Shown here: in pieces, positions 8,669 through 17,869 of the stretch
How positions within the stretch are numbered: the stretch's first letter is position 1
How the letters are laid out: each line of letters opens with the position of its first letter
DNA from: DAIQRJ01 sp963708795
GTDB lineage: Bacteria; Actinomycetota; Actinomycetes; Propionibacteriales; DAIQRJ01
Reading direction: 5' to 3'
DNA length: 64,000 bases
Assembly: GCA_963708795.1 (NCBI GenBank)
Contig: CAVPUH010000012.1
Location: 409,063-473,062, forward strand
Program-made: the position numbers and the translations under genes
Notes under the pieces: model-generated
What the model saw: only the letters and a program-made list of their open reading frames with translations
Database searches by the model: none
What the model was told of the DNA's origin: nothing

Positions 8669-8741
8669 GCCCGCGGCGTCCTGATCGTCAGCACATGAGG
8701 ACACTATCCGTGACCGCTACGGCCGAGACGGCCCGGCGGGT

Positions 8742-10398
8742 TCAGCCCATGAGCTCCGCGACCGCGTCGTGGAGCGAACGCAGTGCCTCCCCGGCCCGGG
8801 TCCGGGCAGTGCGGGACGTCGTCACCAGACGGCTCGACGACCTCCAGGTAGGCCTTCACCTTCGGCTCGGTCCCGCTCGGCCGGACGACCACCCGGCCGC
8901 CATCGGAGAGGCGCAGCCGGAGGCCGTCGGTGGGTGGCAGCCCGCCGGGCGGCGGTTCCGCGAGGTCGTCGATCCCCTCGACCGTGACATCCCCGAGTCG
9001 GGTCGGCGGGTCCGTGCGCAGCCGGTGCATCAGCGCGGTGATCCGGGCCGGGTCCGACAGCCGCACGGACACCTGGTCGGTCGCGTGCACCCCCACCTCG
9101 CGAGCGGCTTCGTCGAGCTCGTCCAGGAGTGACCGGCCACCGGCGTGTGCCGCGGCTGCCAGGTCGGCGAGGACGAGCAGCGCCGACATGCCGTCCTTGT
9201 CGGGGACGACCTCGGGGTCCAGGCAGTAGCCCAGCGCTTCCTCGTAGCCGAACGCGAGGCCCTCGACGCGGCCGATCCACTTGAAGCCCGTCAGGGTCTC
9301 GACGTAGTCGCCGCCACCTCGTTCGACGAGCGCTCCCAGCATCGAGCTGGAGACGATCGAAGCAGCGAACACGCCGTCGGGCCGCCGTTGCAGCAGGTGA
9401 CGCCCGAGGAGCACCCCGACCTCGTCGCCACGCAGCACCCGCCAGCCTGTCGGTGTGGGCACCGCCATCGCACAACGATCGGCATCGGGGTCGTTCGCCA
9501 GCACCACATCGGCGCCGACCTCGCCGGCCAACGCGAGCGCCAGGTCGAGCGCTCCGGGCTCCTCGGGATTGGGGAACGCCACCGTGGGAAACGTCGGATC
9601 GGGATCGGCCTGGGCCGGCGGGATCGCGAACGGTGCGAAGCCGGCGGCCTCGGCCAGCGCGCGCACGGTCACGCCGCCGACCCCGTGCAGCGGGGTGTAG
9701 ACGACGCGAAGAGCGGCTCGGGCGGCGGGGTCCGCCGTTCCCAGCTCCTGCAGGAGGTGTCGCTGTCGGTCGGCGTACGCGGCGACGATCGTCGCCGTGC
9801 TCGCGTCGTCCGGCCCGGCCGCGGCCCGCGGGACGTCGGCGAGCGGGCCGACCGCGTCGATCGCGGCGGAGATCTCCCCGTCCGCGGGGGGCACGATCTG
9901 GCTCGCGTCGCCCAGGTACACCTTGTAGCCGTTGTCGGCGGCAGGGTTGTGCGAGGCGGTGACGACGACCCCGGCGACGGCGCCGAGGCGGCGGATCGCG
10001 AACGGCACGAGCGGTGTCGGCAGCGGTCGGGAGAACAGCACCGGGCGCAGACCGTGTCCGGCGAACACCTCGGCCGAGCCGCGGGCGAACGTCTCGGAGT
10101 TGTGCCGCGCGTCGTAGCCGATCACCACCGTCCCGCCGGCGTGACCGTGCGCGAGCAGGTAGTCGGCGAGCCCGGCGGCCGCTCGGAGCACCACCACCTG
10201 GTTCATCCGCTGCGGTCCGCCGCCGAGCGCACCCCGCAAGCCGGCGGTGCCGAACTCGAGCCGACCGTCGAAGCGGTCCGCGAGTTCGCCGAAGTCTCCC
10301 GCGGCGAGCAAACCCTCCAGCTCGGCTCGGGTCGCCGCATCGGGATCCTCGGCGAGCCAGGCCCGAACGGTCGCCTCGAGGGCGTCGGGGGCGCTCAA
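8742..10398 (-). CDS. pmmB: phosphomannomutase/phosphoglucomutase (PmmB-like), C-terminal frameshift
   Basis: An alpha-D-phosphohexomutase interconverting hexose 1- and 6-phosphates. The phosphoserine loop VVVTASHNPAADNGYKVY, the metal site NDPDADRCAM, the sugar loop YEEALGYCLDP and the phosphate-binding VVVRPSGTEPKVKAYL are all present. The TTG at 10398 overlaps the stop of the upstream gene (TTGA) and is the only plausible start. Near 8815 the frame shifts; reading through restores ARTRAGEALRSLHDAVAELMG and a stop at 8742, the normal family end. Without correction translation would run on to 8704. It lies in the same position as Rv3308 pmmB. Confidence 0.85.
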
Positions 10399-10847
10399 TG
10401 GCCCATGCTGCGGCACGGGCGCGCGCGCAGGGCGAGGACGTAGTCGGTGGGGGCGTCGGCCGCTTCGGCCGCGTCGGCCAGGATGCCGATCGTGCGAGCG
10501 GACGGCAGCCCGCCTTCGAACGCGTCCAGGACGTACAACCAGGCCGCCTGGTCGCCCTCGAGCGTCTGCACGCGCAGCCGGACCTTCTGGTACAGCTGCA
10601 CGTCCGTGCCCTCCCACTCGTCCAGCGTCTTCTCGTCGGCGTCGGTCACGTCGTAGAGCGCGACGAACACCTGCTCACCGGGAGCCTCGACGATGGTCGG
10701 CAACGCGCCGTCCCACCCGTGCTCCTCACCGCCGAAGGTCAGCCGCCACCCCACCAGCCAACCGGTGCTGTAGAGCGGCGAGTGCGGGCAGCGGTCGGAC
10801 ATCTGACCGGGGTCGAGGTTCGAGCCGTAGGCGGCGTACATCGTCAC
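10395..10847 (-). CDS. gamma-glutamylcyclotransferase-like protein (Rv3304-type)
   Basis: This 150-residue protein has the gamma-glutamylcyclotransferase fold signature MYAAYGSNLDPGQM, a WRLTFGG strand and the acidic catalytic region EKTLDEWEG. Homologues sit beside lpdA across actinobacteria; their substrate is not established, and many may not act on glutathione-type dipeptides. The start is GTG 10847, 8 nt after a TAGGCT -10 box, with ATG 10841 as alternative. The stop overlaps the TTG of the phosphomutase, so the two form an operon, divergent from lpdA. Confidence 0.8.
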   Translation of the reverse strand: MTMYAAYGSNLDPGQMSDRCPHSPLYSTGWLVGWRLTFGGEEHGWDGALPTIVEAPGEQVFVALYDVTDADEKTLDEWEGTDVQLYQKVRLRVQTLEGDQAAWLYVLDAFEGGLPSARTIGILADAAEAADAPTDYVLALRARPCRSMGH

Positions 10848-10855
10848 GTTCGGAG

Positions 10856-10873
10856 AGCCTAATGGGACACAAT
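10856..10873. promoter_or_regulatory. back-to-back leaderless promoters between Rv3304-like gene and lpdA
   Basis: TAGGCT on the minus strand (10861-10856, 8 nt before GTG 10847) and CACAAT on the plus strand (10868-10873, 7 nt before GTG 10881) are only 6 bp apart. Polymerase bound at one should exclude the other. Confidence 0.5.
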
Positions 10874-10880
10874 GCGGACT

Positions 10881-12264
10881 GTGACGTCTCCCAGAGTCGT
10901 GATCGTCGGTGGCGGCCCCGGAGGTTACGAGGCCGCGCTCGTGGCCGCTCAGCTCGGCGCCCGGGTCACCGTCGTCGACCGTGACGGGCTGGGCGGGTCG
11001 GCCGTCCTGACCGACTGCGTGCCGAGCAAGACGCTGATCGCCACGGCCGAGGCGATGGTGACGGTCGAACGCGCGAACGACTTCGGCGTCGTCCTCCCCG
11101 GCCCGCCCAGGGTCGACCTCGGCCTCGCGAACGCCCGGGTGAAGGCGCTCGCGAAGGCGCAGTCGGGCGACATCGCGCGTCGACTGGAGAAGGACGGGGT
11201 CGAGGTCGTCCCGGGCACCGGGGTGTTGGAGTCGCCGGAGCGGGTCGTCCGTCACCAGCGGTGGGCAGACCAGCACGCTGGAGGCCGACATGGTGCTCGT
11301 CGCCACCGGCGCCCATCCCCGGGTCCTCCCCGACGCCGTCCCCGACGGCGAGCGCATCCTCACCTGGACCCAGGTCTATGAACTCCAGAGCCTTCCCGAG
11401 CGCCTGATCGTCGTGGGGTCCGGGGTGACCGGCGCCGAGTTCGCAGGGGCGTACCAGGCGCTCGGCTCGCAGGTCGTCCTCGTCTCCAGCCGTGACCGCG
11501 TGCTCCCGAGCGAGGACCCGGACGCCGCCGCCGTCATCGAGGTGGCGTTCACCCGAAGCGGGATGGAGGTCATGTCGCGGTCGCGGGCCGCGTCGGTCCG
11601 CCGGGCCGGCGACGGGGTGGCGGTGACGCTGACCGACGGCCGGGTCGTCGAGGGGTCGCACTGCCTGCTGGCGGTCGGCTCGGTGCCGAACACCGACGGG
11701 ATCGGACTCGAGGCGGCCGGCGTGGCCACCGACGACCGCGGCTTCATCACCGTCGACCGCGTATCGCGGACGTCGGCCCGCGGCGTGTACGCGGCCGGTG
11801 ACTGCACCGGCGTCAACATGCTCGCGTCCGTGGCGGCCATGCAGGGGCGCATCGCGATGTGGCACCAACTCGGCGACGCGGTGGCGCCGCTCGGGCTCCG
11901 AGCCGTGAGCGCCAACGTCTTCACCCAGCCCGAGATCGCCACGGTGGGGTGGCAGGAGACCGACATCGCCGACGAGGGCCTGCGCGCCGTGTCGGTCCTG
12001 CTCCCGCTGCCGGGCAACCCGCGGGCGAAGATGCTCGGCATCAACGAGGGATTCGTGAAGCTGTTCGCCCGGCGTGGCTCGGGCACCGTGCTGGGTGGGG
12101 TCGTCGTGGCCCCGCGGGCCAGCGAGTTGATCCACGCGGTCTCGCTCGCGGTGTCGCACAAGCTCACCGTCGACCAGGTCGCCTCGACCTTCACCGTCTA
12201 CCCGTCGTTGTCCGGTTCCACCGCCGAGGCCGCGCGGCAACTGCACACCGCCGTCCAGGGCTGA
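10881..12264 (+). CDS. lpdA: LpdA-type NAD(P)H quinone reductase, frameshifted
   Basis: A flavoprotein of the pyridine nucleotide-disulfide family. It has the FAD motif VVIVGGGPGGYEAALVAAQLG, the NAD motif IVVGSGVTGAEFAGAYQALG, and the second FAD motif GVYAAGDCTG. The redox loop reads GGSAVLTDCVPSK, so the first Cys of the usual CxxxxC pair is Ala; M. tuberculosis LpdA (Rv3303c) is a quinone reductase rather than a lipoamide dehydrogenase. One frameshift near 11250 joins RLEKDGVEVVPGTGVLE to GGQTSTLEADMVLVATGAH. GTG 10881 is preferred over ATG 10872 because a CACAAT box ends at 10873. Confidence 0.85.
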
Positions 12265-12280
12265 CGAAGTCCGTCACGCC

Positions 12281-13698
12281 TCACCCTGAACTGACGCCGA
12301 CGCCACGCAGCAGCTCGGCAGTGGCCGGTTGCCCGGCGTGCTCGGCCCAGTCGAGCGGCGTCGCGTCGAAGCGGCGGTCGCGGACACCGGGATCGGCGCC
12401 GAGGTCGAGGAGGAGCCGGACCATGGCGACGTCGCCGCTGCCGGCGGCGGCGTGCAGGCCGGTCTGCCACTCCTGGTCGCTCGGCACGTCGGTGCGGGCC
12501 CGCCGGTCGACGTCCCAGCCGAGTCGGACCGCGCGGCGGACGGCGTCGAGGTCACCGAGCTGGGCGGCCCAGGCCACCAGGCCCGGCCGGGCGGTGACGG
12601 CCGCGGCGACCTCGTCCTCGTCGATCGCGTCGATCGCGTCCCCGGCGAGTACCGCCGCGACGACCCGCTCCGGTGCCGGGACGTCGTCGACGCCGGCACC
12701 CAGTCGCACGAGCAGCTGTGCCGTGCCGGGGTGGCCCGACGTCAGTGCAGCCGTGTGGGCCGAGACGCCGCTCACGCCGTACATCTCGACCCGGGTGTCC
12801 GGGTCGACCCCATGGGTCACCAGCAGCTCGACCCGGGCGTCCATCCCGTGCATGACCGCCCAGCCGAGCTGCACCTCGAGCATCTCCGACGGTGCCATCG
12901 CGGCCCGGCCGAGGCGACGCTTCCACGGGCCGCCGTCGCCGGTCCCGAGTCCGTGGGCGAACAGCAGTTCGAGATGGTGGTCGTCGGGCCGGAACATCCG
13001 GTTGTACAGCGCCTGCGCATCGTTCGGGTCCGCGCCGGCCGCCAGCAGCAGCCGGGCCAGCGCCAGCCCGTGAGGGTGCGCCGGTTGGTTCTCGGGACCG
13101 CCCTCGCCCTCGCCGAAGCAGCCGGTGAGCACCGTGAACGGCGAGGGCAGCCCGTGCCAGAGGTAGCCCGTGTCCGGGTCGGCGCCGTGCTCGAGCAGCA
13201 GCCGTGCGCTGGCGAGCGTCGCGATCTCGTCGGGTGCCGGGTCGAGGCGCGCGTACGCGAGATAGGCCAGCGGTGCCCACCCGAACGGCCCACCGTCGCG
13301 GGTGGCCAGGCGGTGATCGCGACGGAGCAGCCGGCGAAGTGAGTCGACATCGCATCGCGCGGCCGCGACCCAGACGTCGTCGCTCCCGAGGTCCGTTGAC
13401 AGCGGACGAGGCGACGCCGACGTCGATCGGGGCCGTCCGCCCCGCCGTAGGTGAGGCAGCCGAGCCGGAGGAACTCGTCCTCGGGCCGCGCCTGCTCCGG
13501 TACTTCGTCCGGGGCGCGACGATAGGAGCGCACGAGCTCGACGTATCGCTTGAGGGCGGGCCAGCTCGGGAAGTCGTAGTGCCGCGCCAGGTCGCGCTGA
13601 GCGTCGGCGAGCTTCCAGTCGGGGTGCTCGTCACGGAGCTGCTTGGCCTGCTTACGCAGCCAGCCGAGGTCGGGATCGTCGGGGAGACGGGGAGCCAT
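12281..13698 (-). CDS. ankyrin-repeat protein, frameshifted
   Basis: The N-terminus (DPDLGWLRKQAKQLRDEHPD, then YDFPSWPALKRYVE) is typical of a family of actinobacterial ankyrin proteins. Four to six degenerate ankyrin repeats follow, for example ALARLLLAAGADPNDAQALY, RVELLVTHGVDPDTRVEMYG and TGLHAAAGSGDVAMVRLLLD. One frameshift near 13400 must be bridged to connect the two halves (about 470 residues in total). No signal peptide is visible, so it is probably cytoplasmic and a protein-binding scaffold; the partner is unknown. The start ATG 13698 follows AAGGAGGAG and lies inside a 14-bp perfect palindrome. Confidence 0.75.
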
Positions 13699-13878
13699 GG
13701 CTCCTCCTTCGCAGCCCGGCGGTCCGCGACGCTGGGCGAAGGAGGTGGACGGACGGGTCTCTACTCCGACGGTCTCAGGTGGGCTCTGCCCTGTCCGCGG
13801 ACCGGATGCGCCCTGACGCGCATCCCGGGAGAGTACGCCAGATCGCTGACCGCGGCCTGGTCAGCCCGGTCAGCCTGG

Positions 13879-14760
13879 TCAGCCGCCGAAGTCGAACCCG
13901 CCGCCGCCGTCGAAGCCGCCCCCACCGCTGTCGCCCCCACCGCCGAAGAAGCTGTCCCCGCCACCGCCGTCGTAGCCGCCGCCGTCACCGCCACCCGCGT
14001 CGCCGCCGCCGTCACCACCACCACCGTCGCCACTTCCTCCGTCCCCACCGCCACCGGTGTCGAACGGGTCGGAGGCGTAGCCGGGGGAGAACGCATCCGC
14101 GACGACCATGCCGACGAGGAAGCCCGGCAGCAGGCCGCTGCCGGCGAAGCCGCCGAAGTAGCCGGCCGTCATCGGCTGGTACGCCGGACCGGCCTGCCAG
14201 TAGGGAACGCGGCGCGAGCCGACCATCACCTGCCGCGCGTCCGGCTCCGCGCCGGCCTCGACCCGCTCGGCGTCGGCCGCGCACGCCGGGACGTCACGCG
14301 GCGTCCCCCCGGGCGGTGCCCAGCTGACGTTCGTGGCCGACGGGCCGTGGTTGGGGTTGAAGAAGCACGGTGGCCGCCGGACCGGCAGCGGTCGACCGGC
14401 CAGTCGTTCCCGGACGCACTGCACCGCGTAGCGGCCGTCCTCGAGGATCGACGTGACGTTGCGGATGTCGTCCGGCTTGGTCACCGCCGCCACCGAGGTC
14501 TTGGCATGCTCGTAGGAGTCGAGGGCGCGCTGGTAGTCCTGTCGCGTCGCCTGGTCGAGGGAGTGGCCGGCGACCTCGATGTCGAGGTCGGTCAGCTCCT
14601 CACCGAACTTCGTGATGTCCTCTTCGGTGCTCGCCTTGACGTTCGCGAGCTGGCCCTCGATCTCGTGGCGACGCGCGGTCTCGACGTTCCGGCGCTCGCG
14701 GGAGCTCCGGACGATCGCGACGATCGCCACGATCACGAGGATGAGCAGGATCCACTTCAT
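13879..14760 (-). CDS. membrane-anchored protein with Gly/Asp-rich tail, unknown function
   Basis: This 293-residue protein begins with one transmembrane helix (WILLILVIVAIVAIV), then a helical, probably coiled-coil region (residues 20-90), a conserved globular core (DDIRNVTSILEDGRYAVQCV, then PPCFFNPNHGPS and QVMVGSRRVPYWQAGPAYQP), a hydrophobic segment near residues 205-235 and a tail of about 60 residues made almost only of Gly and Asp with Phe/Tyr. It resembles unnamed actinobacterial proteins; I know no function. GGAGGGG about 5 nt before ATG 14760 supports the start. The 180 bp between its stop side and the ankyrin gene holds nothing I recognise. Confidence 0.65.
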   Translation of the reverse strand: MKWILLILVIVAIVAIVRSSRERRNVETARRHEIEGQLANVKASTEEDITKFGEELTDLDIEVAGHSLDQATRQDYQRALDSYEHAKTSVAAVTKPDDIRNVTSILEDGRYAVQCVRERLAGRPLPVRRPPCFFNPNHGPSATNVSWAPPGGTPRDVPACAADAERVEAGAEPDARQVMVGSRRVPYWQAGPAYQPMTAGYFGGFAGSGLLPGFLVGMVVADAFSPGYASDPFDTGGGGDGGSGDGGGGDGGGDAGGGDGGGYDGGGGDSFFGGGGDSGGGGFDGGGGFDFGG

Positions 14761-14868
14761 GGCACCCCTCCGGGTCGGCAAGCCCGTCTGTCCGGTGGGG
14801 TGGCAGGGGCGCTGGCCTGGGTCGTGGGGGCCCATCCTGCCCGATCGCGCCCAGCGACGCGCGGTTCA

Positions 14869-14893
14869 CCGACCCCGGCGGGGTGCGGGTCGG
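14869..14893 (-). terminator. hairpin downstream of accA3-type gene
   Basis: CCGACCC at 14869-14875 pairs with GGGTCGG at 14887-14893 (7 bp, 11-nt G-rich loop), starting 6 nt after the accA stop. No U-tract is present, as is common in high-GC actinobacteria. Confidence 0.4.
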
Positions 14894-14898
14894 GGTGG

Positions 14899-16671
14899 TC
14901 AGTCCAGGATCTCGGCGAGGACGTGCCCGCTCGGCACCGTCGTGCCGACATCGGCCGACAGCTTGCCGATCGTCCCGGCCCGGTGGGCGGTGATCGGTTG
15001 TTCCATCTTCATCGCCTCGAGCACGACGACCAGGTCGCCCTCGTCGACCCGGTCGCCGTCGGCCACGGCGACCTTGACGATCGTGCCCTGCATCGGGGAG
15101 GTGAGGGCGTTACCGGACGGCGCCGCGCCCGCCTTGGACCCACCGGTGCGGCGGCCAGGGCGCTTGGACGCGATCGCGGCCGCCGCGGAGCCGGCGAACG
15201 AGCCGATCGAGTCCGGGATGACCACCTCGAGGCGCTTGCCACCCACCTCGACGGTCACCCGGGTGCGACCGGCCGCGCCGTCGACACCGGCCGCACCGGC
15301 CGTGTACGGCACGAGTTCCGACGACTGGGCGAACTCCGTCTCGATCCAGCGGGTGTGCACGCCGAAGCCGTTCTCGGCGGTGAAGGCGGGGTCGGTCAGC
15401 ACGGTCCGGTGGAACGGGATGACGGTCGGCATGCCGCCCACCTCGAACTCGGCCAGTGCGCGGCGAGACCGTTCGATCGCTTCCGCGCGGGTGCTGCCGG
15501 TGACGATCAGCTTCGCCACGAGCGAGTCGAACTCTCCCGGGACGGTCTCGCCTTCCTCGTACCCGGCGTCGACCCGCACCCCGGGGCCGGACGGCGGTCG
15601 CCAGCGGGTGAGCGTGCCCGGGGCCGGGAGGAAGTTGCGTCCCGGGTCTTCCGCGTTGATGCGGAACTCGATGGACGCGCCACGCAACGGCGGATCGTCG
15701 AAGCCGAGGGCCTCGCCGTTCGCGATCCGGAACATCTGCCGGACCAGGTCGATCCCCGAGACCTCCTCGGTGACCGGATGCTCGACCTGCAGGCGGGTGT
15801 TGACCTCCAGGAAGCTGATCGTGCCGTCCTGGCCGACCAGGAACTCGCAGGTGCCGGCGCCGACGTACCCTGCTTCCCGCAGGATCGCCTTGCTCGACTT
15901 GTAGAGCGTCTTGAGTTGCTTCTCGCTGAGGTACGGCGCGGGCGCCTCCTCGACGAGCTTCTGGTGCCGGCGCTGGAGCGAGCAGTCCCGGGTGGACACG
16001 ACGACGACGTTGCCGTGACGGTCGGCCAGGCACTGCGTCTCGACGTGCCGGGGCCGGTCCAGGTAACGCTCGACGAAGCACTCGCCCCGGCCGAACGCGG
16101 CGGTGGCCTCGCGGACGGCCGAGTCGAAGAGCTCGGGGATCTCCTCGCGGGTGCGGGCGACCTTGAGACCACGGCCGCCGCCGCCGAAGGCCGCCTTGAT
16201 GGCGATCGGCAGTCCGTACTGGTCGGCGAAGGCCGTCACCTCGTCGACCCCGTCGACGGGTTCGGCGGTGCCGGGCACGAGCGGCGCGCCGACCTTCGCG
16301 GCGATGTGCCGGGCACGGACCTTGTCGCCCAGGGACTCGATGGCGTGCGGCGGCGGCCCGATCCAGGTCAGGCCGGCATCCAGGCAGGCGCGCGCGAAGT
16401 CGGCGTTCTCGGCCAGGAACCCGTAGCCGGGGTGGATCGCGTCGGAGTCGCTGCGGCGGGCGAGGTCGACCAGCTTGTTGATCGCGAGGTAGGTCGCGGC
16501 GGGGGAGCTGCCGTCGAGCGCGTAGGCCTCGTCGGCCAGCCGGACGTGCAGGGCGTCCCGGTCCTGGTCCGCGTACACGGCGACGCTGCGGAGACCAGCA
16601 TCCGCACAGGCACGCATGATGCGGACGGCGATCTCGCCGCGGTTGGCGACGAGAACCTTCGAGATCGGCAC
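14899..16671 (-). CDS. accA3: acyl-CoA carboxylase alpha subunit: biotin carboxylase plus BCCP
   Basis: A 590-residue biotin-dependent carboxylase subunit that carboxylates biotin with ATP and bicarbonate for acetyl/propionyl-CoA carboxylation. It shows KVLVANRGEIAVRIMRA, the ATP-grasp loop KAAFGGGGRGLKV, the catalytic EVNTRLQVEHPVTEE, and a C-terminal biotinyl domain with EAMKMEQP, whose Lys receives biotin. GTG 16671 is chosen because AGGAGGG lies about 8 nt upstream. Its partner beta subunit is at 26.7-28.3 kb and its biotin ligase at 31.1 kb. It corresponds to Rv3285 accA3. No frameshift is present. Confidence 0.92.
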   Translation of the reverse strand: MPISKVLVANRGEIAVRIMRACADAGLRSVAVYADQDRDALHVRLADEAYALDGSSPAATYLAINKLVDLARRSDSDAIHPGYGFLAENADFARACLDAGLTWIGPPPHAIESLGDKVRARHIAAKVGAPLVPGTAEPVDGVDEVTAFADQYGLPIAIKAAFGGGGRGLKVARTREEIPELFDSAVREATAAFGRGECFVERYLDRPRHVETQCLADRHGNVVVVSTRDCSLQRRHQKLVEEAPAPYLSEKQLKTLYKSSKAILREAGYVGAGTCEFLVGQDGTISFLEVNTRLQVEHPVTEEVSGIDLVRQMFRIANGEALGFDDPPLRGASIEFRINAEDPGRNFLPAPGTLTRWRPPSGPGVRVDAGYEEGETVPGEFDSLVAKLIVTGSTRAEAIERSRRALAEFEVGGMPTVIPFHRTVLTDPAFTAENGFGVHTRWIETEFAQSSELVPYTAGAAGVDGAAGRTRVTVEVGGKRLEVVIPDSIGSFAGSAAAAIASKRPGRRTGGSKAGAAPSGNALTSPMQGTIVKVAVADGDRVDEGDLVVVLEAMKMEQPITAHRAGTIGKLSADVGTTVPSGHVLAEILD

Positions 16672-16745
16672 GGGCTGTTCCCTCCTGGCGACCCTCCTGG
16701 GCTGCACGGGAGTGTATGCCGACGAGCGGCTCGGACCGGCTGGAC

Positions 16746-16776
16746 CCGGCCGGCCACCCTCGGGGCAGCCGGCCGG
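16746..16776 (-). terminator. strong hairpin downstream of the MT0933-like gene
   Basis: CCGGCCGGC at 16746-16754 and GCCGGCCGG at 16768-16776 form a perfect 9-bp stem with a 13-nt loop, directly after the small gene's stop and upstream of accA3. Confidence 0.5.
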
Positions 16777-16786
16777 TCAGCGTGCG

Positions 16787-16969
16787 CTACTCGCCGATCT
16801 TCTCGTCGGCGATGGCCTGGCCCTTGTCGACGTGCTCGGCGTACTTGCCGCCGGTCTTGTCGTCGACGGCGTCACCCGCAGCGTCGATGCCCTTGTCCGA
16901 GTACTCCTCGACCTTGTCCGAGTGCTCGCCCATCAGGTCCTTGGCCTTGTCCTTCATCTTGTCGAACAT
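16787..16969 (-). CDS. MT0933/Rv0909-like antitoxin-family small protein
   Basis: A 60-residue, highly charged, Lys/Asp-rich helical protein: MFDKMKDKAKDLMGEHSDKV, then DDKTGGKYAEHVDKGQ. The KTGGK(Y/H) segment is the hallmark of the Rv0909/MT0933 antitoxin family. No toxin gene follows within the expected distance, so here it is an orphan and may be a general stress or chaperone-like peptide rather than an antitoxin. GAGGAG about 6 nt before ATG 16969 supports the start. It is transcribed alone towards accA3, with a hairpin in between. Confidence 0.75.
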   Translation of the reverse strand: MFDKMKDKAKDLMGEHSDKVEEYSDKGIDAAGDAVDDKTGGKYAEHVDKGQAIADEKIGE

Positions 16970-17108
16970 GCAGGCTCCTCAGGTGCTGATCGATGATGTG
17001 CTGATGATGGTCGTCGCGGCCCGGATCGGGTCGGTCCCGGCCAGCCTCGCCCCGTCCCCGCGGCCCGGTCAAGGCACGGGTCTTGGCGCGCCCGCCGGAA
17101 TCCGCACC

Positions 17109-17114
17109 TAAGGT
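17109..17114 (+). promoter_or_regulatory. TAAGGT -10 box of the SDR gene
   Basis: TAAGGT lies 6 nt before GTG 17121 with no ribosome binding site between, suggesting a leaderless message for the SDR-cupin genes. Confidence 0.5.
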
Positions 17115-17120
17115 CGGCCC

Positions 17121-17825
17121 GTGAGCACCCGCGAGATCGTGGTCGTCGGTGGGACGAGCGGGATCGGCGCCTCGATCGCCGGCCGGTTCGCCGCCGATGG
17201 GGCGCAGGTCGTCGCGGCCGGCCTCCGCGCCGCCGACGCGCCCGCCGGGCTGCTCGCTCGAGCCCGCGTGCGCGAGCTCGACGTCCGCCACCCCGATGCC
17301 CTGACCGACCTGTTCGCCGAGATCGGCGACGTCGACGTGCTCGTCAACGCCGCCGGGATCATCCGCCGGGGCGCCGAGTTCGACCCGGCCGTGTTCGCCG
17401 AGGTGCTCGACGTGAACCTCGGGGCCACGATGCGATCGTGCGTGGCCGCGCACGACGGTCTCGCCCGCAGAGGCGGCTGCATCGTCAACGTCGCATCGAT
17501 GTTGACCTTCCTCGGCGGGCCGCTCGTCCCGGCCTACAGCGCGAGCAAGGGTGGGATCGCCGCATTGACGAGGTCGTTGGCCGTGGCCTGGGCACCCGAT
17601 CGGATCCGCGTCAACGCCGTCGCACCGGGCTGGATCGCCACCGAGCTCACGAGTGCCCTGCGCGCCGACGACGAGCAGGCGGCTCGCATCCTGGGACGCA
17701 CACCGATGGCCCGCTGGGGCGAACCGGGCGACGTGGCGGGTCCGGTCGCGTTCCTGGCCGGCCCGGACGCCGCGTTCGTGACCGGAGTCGTCCTGCCGGT
17801 CGACGGCGGCTACCTCGCCATGTGA
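17121..17825 (+). CDS. SDR-family oxidoreductase, KduD-like
   Basis: A 234-residue short-chain dehydrogenase. The cofactor loop is VVVGGTSGIGASIAGRFAADG, the NAG motif is VNAAGII and the catalytic Tyr/Lys are in YSASKGG. The stretch NVASMLTFLGG just before it is characteristic of 2-deoxy-D-gluconate/2-keto-3-deoxygluconate dehydrogenases such as KduD. This suggests action on a sugar acid, in keeping with the adjacent cupin, TIM-barrel isomerase and Gfo/Idh/MocA genes. The substrate is inference. It leads the accessory catabolic operon and has a leaderless start. Confidence 0.85.
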   Translation: MSTREIVVVGGTSGIGASIAGRFAADGAQVVAAGLRAADAPAGLLARARVRELDVRHPDALTDLFAEIGDVDVLVNAAGIIRRGAEFDPAVFAEVLDVNLGATMRSCVAAHDGLARRGGCIVNVASMLTFLGGPLVPAYSASKGGIAALTRSLAVAWAPDRIRVNAVAPGWIATELTSALRADDEQAARILGRTPMARWGEPGDVAGPVAFLAGPDAAFVTGVVLPVDGGYLAM

Positions 17826-17869
17826 ACGCACCGGCCGACCATGTCCACGCCACCCTCGAAAGGAACCCC

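Noticed and set aside
8704..8741. C-terminal extension of the phosphomutase to 8704
   Set aside because: The frame after 8815 is out of phase; the alternative frame gives a family-like end at 8742.
16787..16969. A type II toxin-antitoxin module
   Set aside because: Only the MT0933-like antitoxin-family protein is present; no toxin-like gene lies next to it.
13204..16989. Very long open frames such as 13204-16989 (+) and the upstream part of 58076-61669 (-)
   Set aside because: They run antisense or out of phase to clear genes (accA3, fbiB, AlkA), are Arg/Pro/Gly-rich and have no domain signatures; such frames are expected by chance at this G+C.
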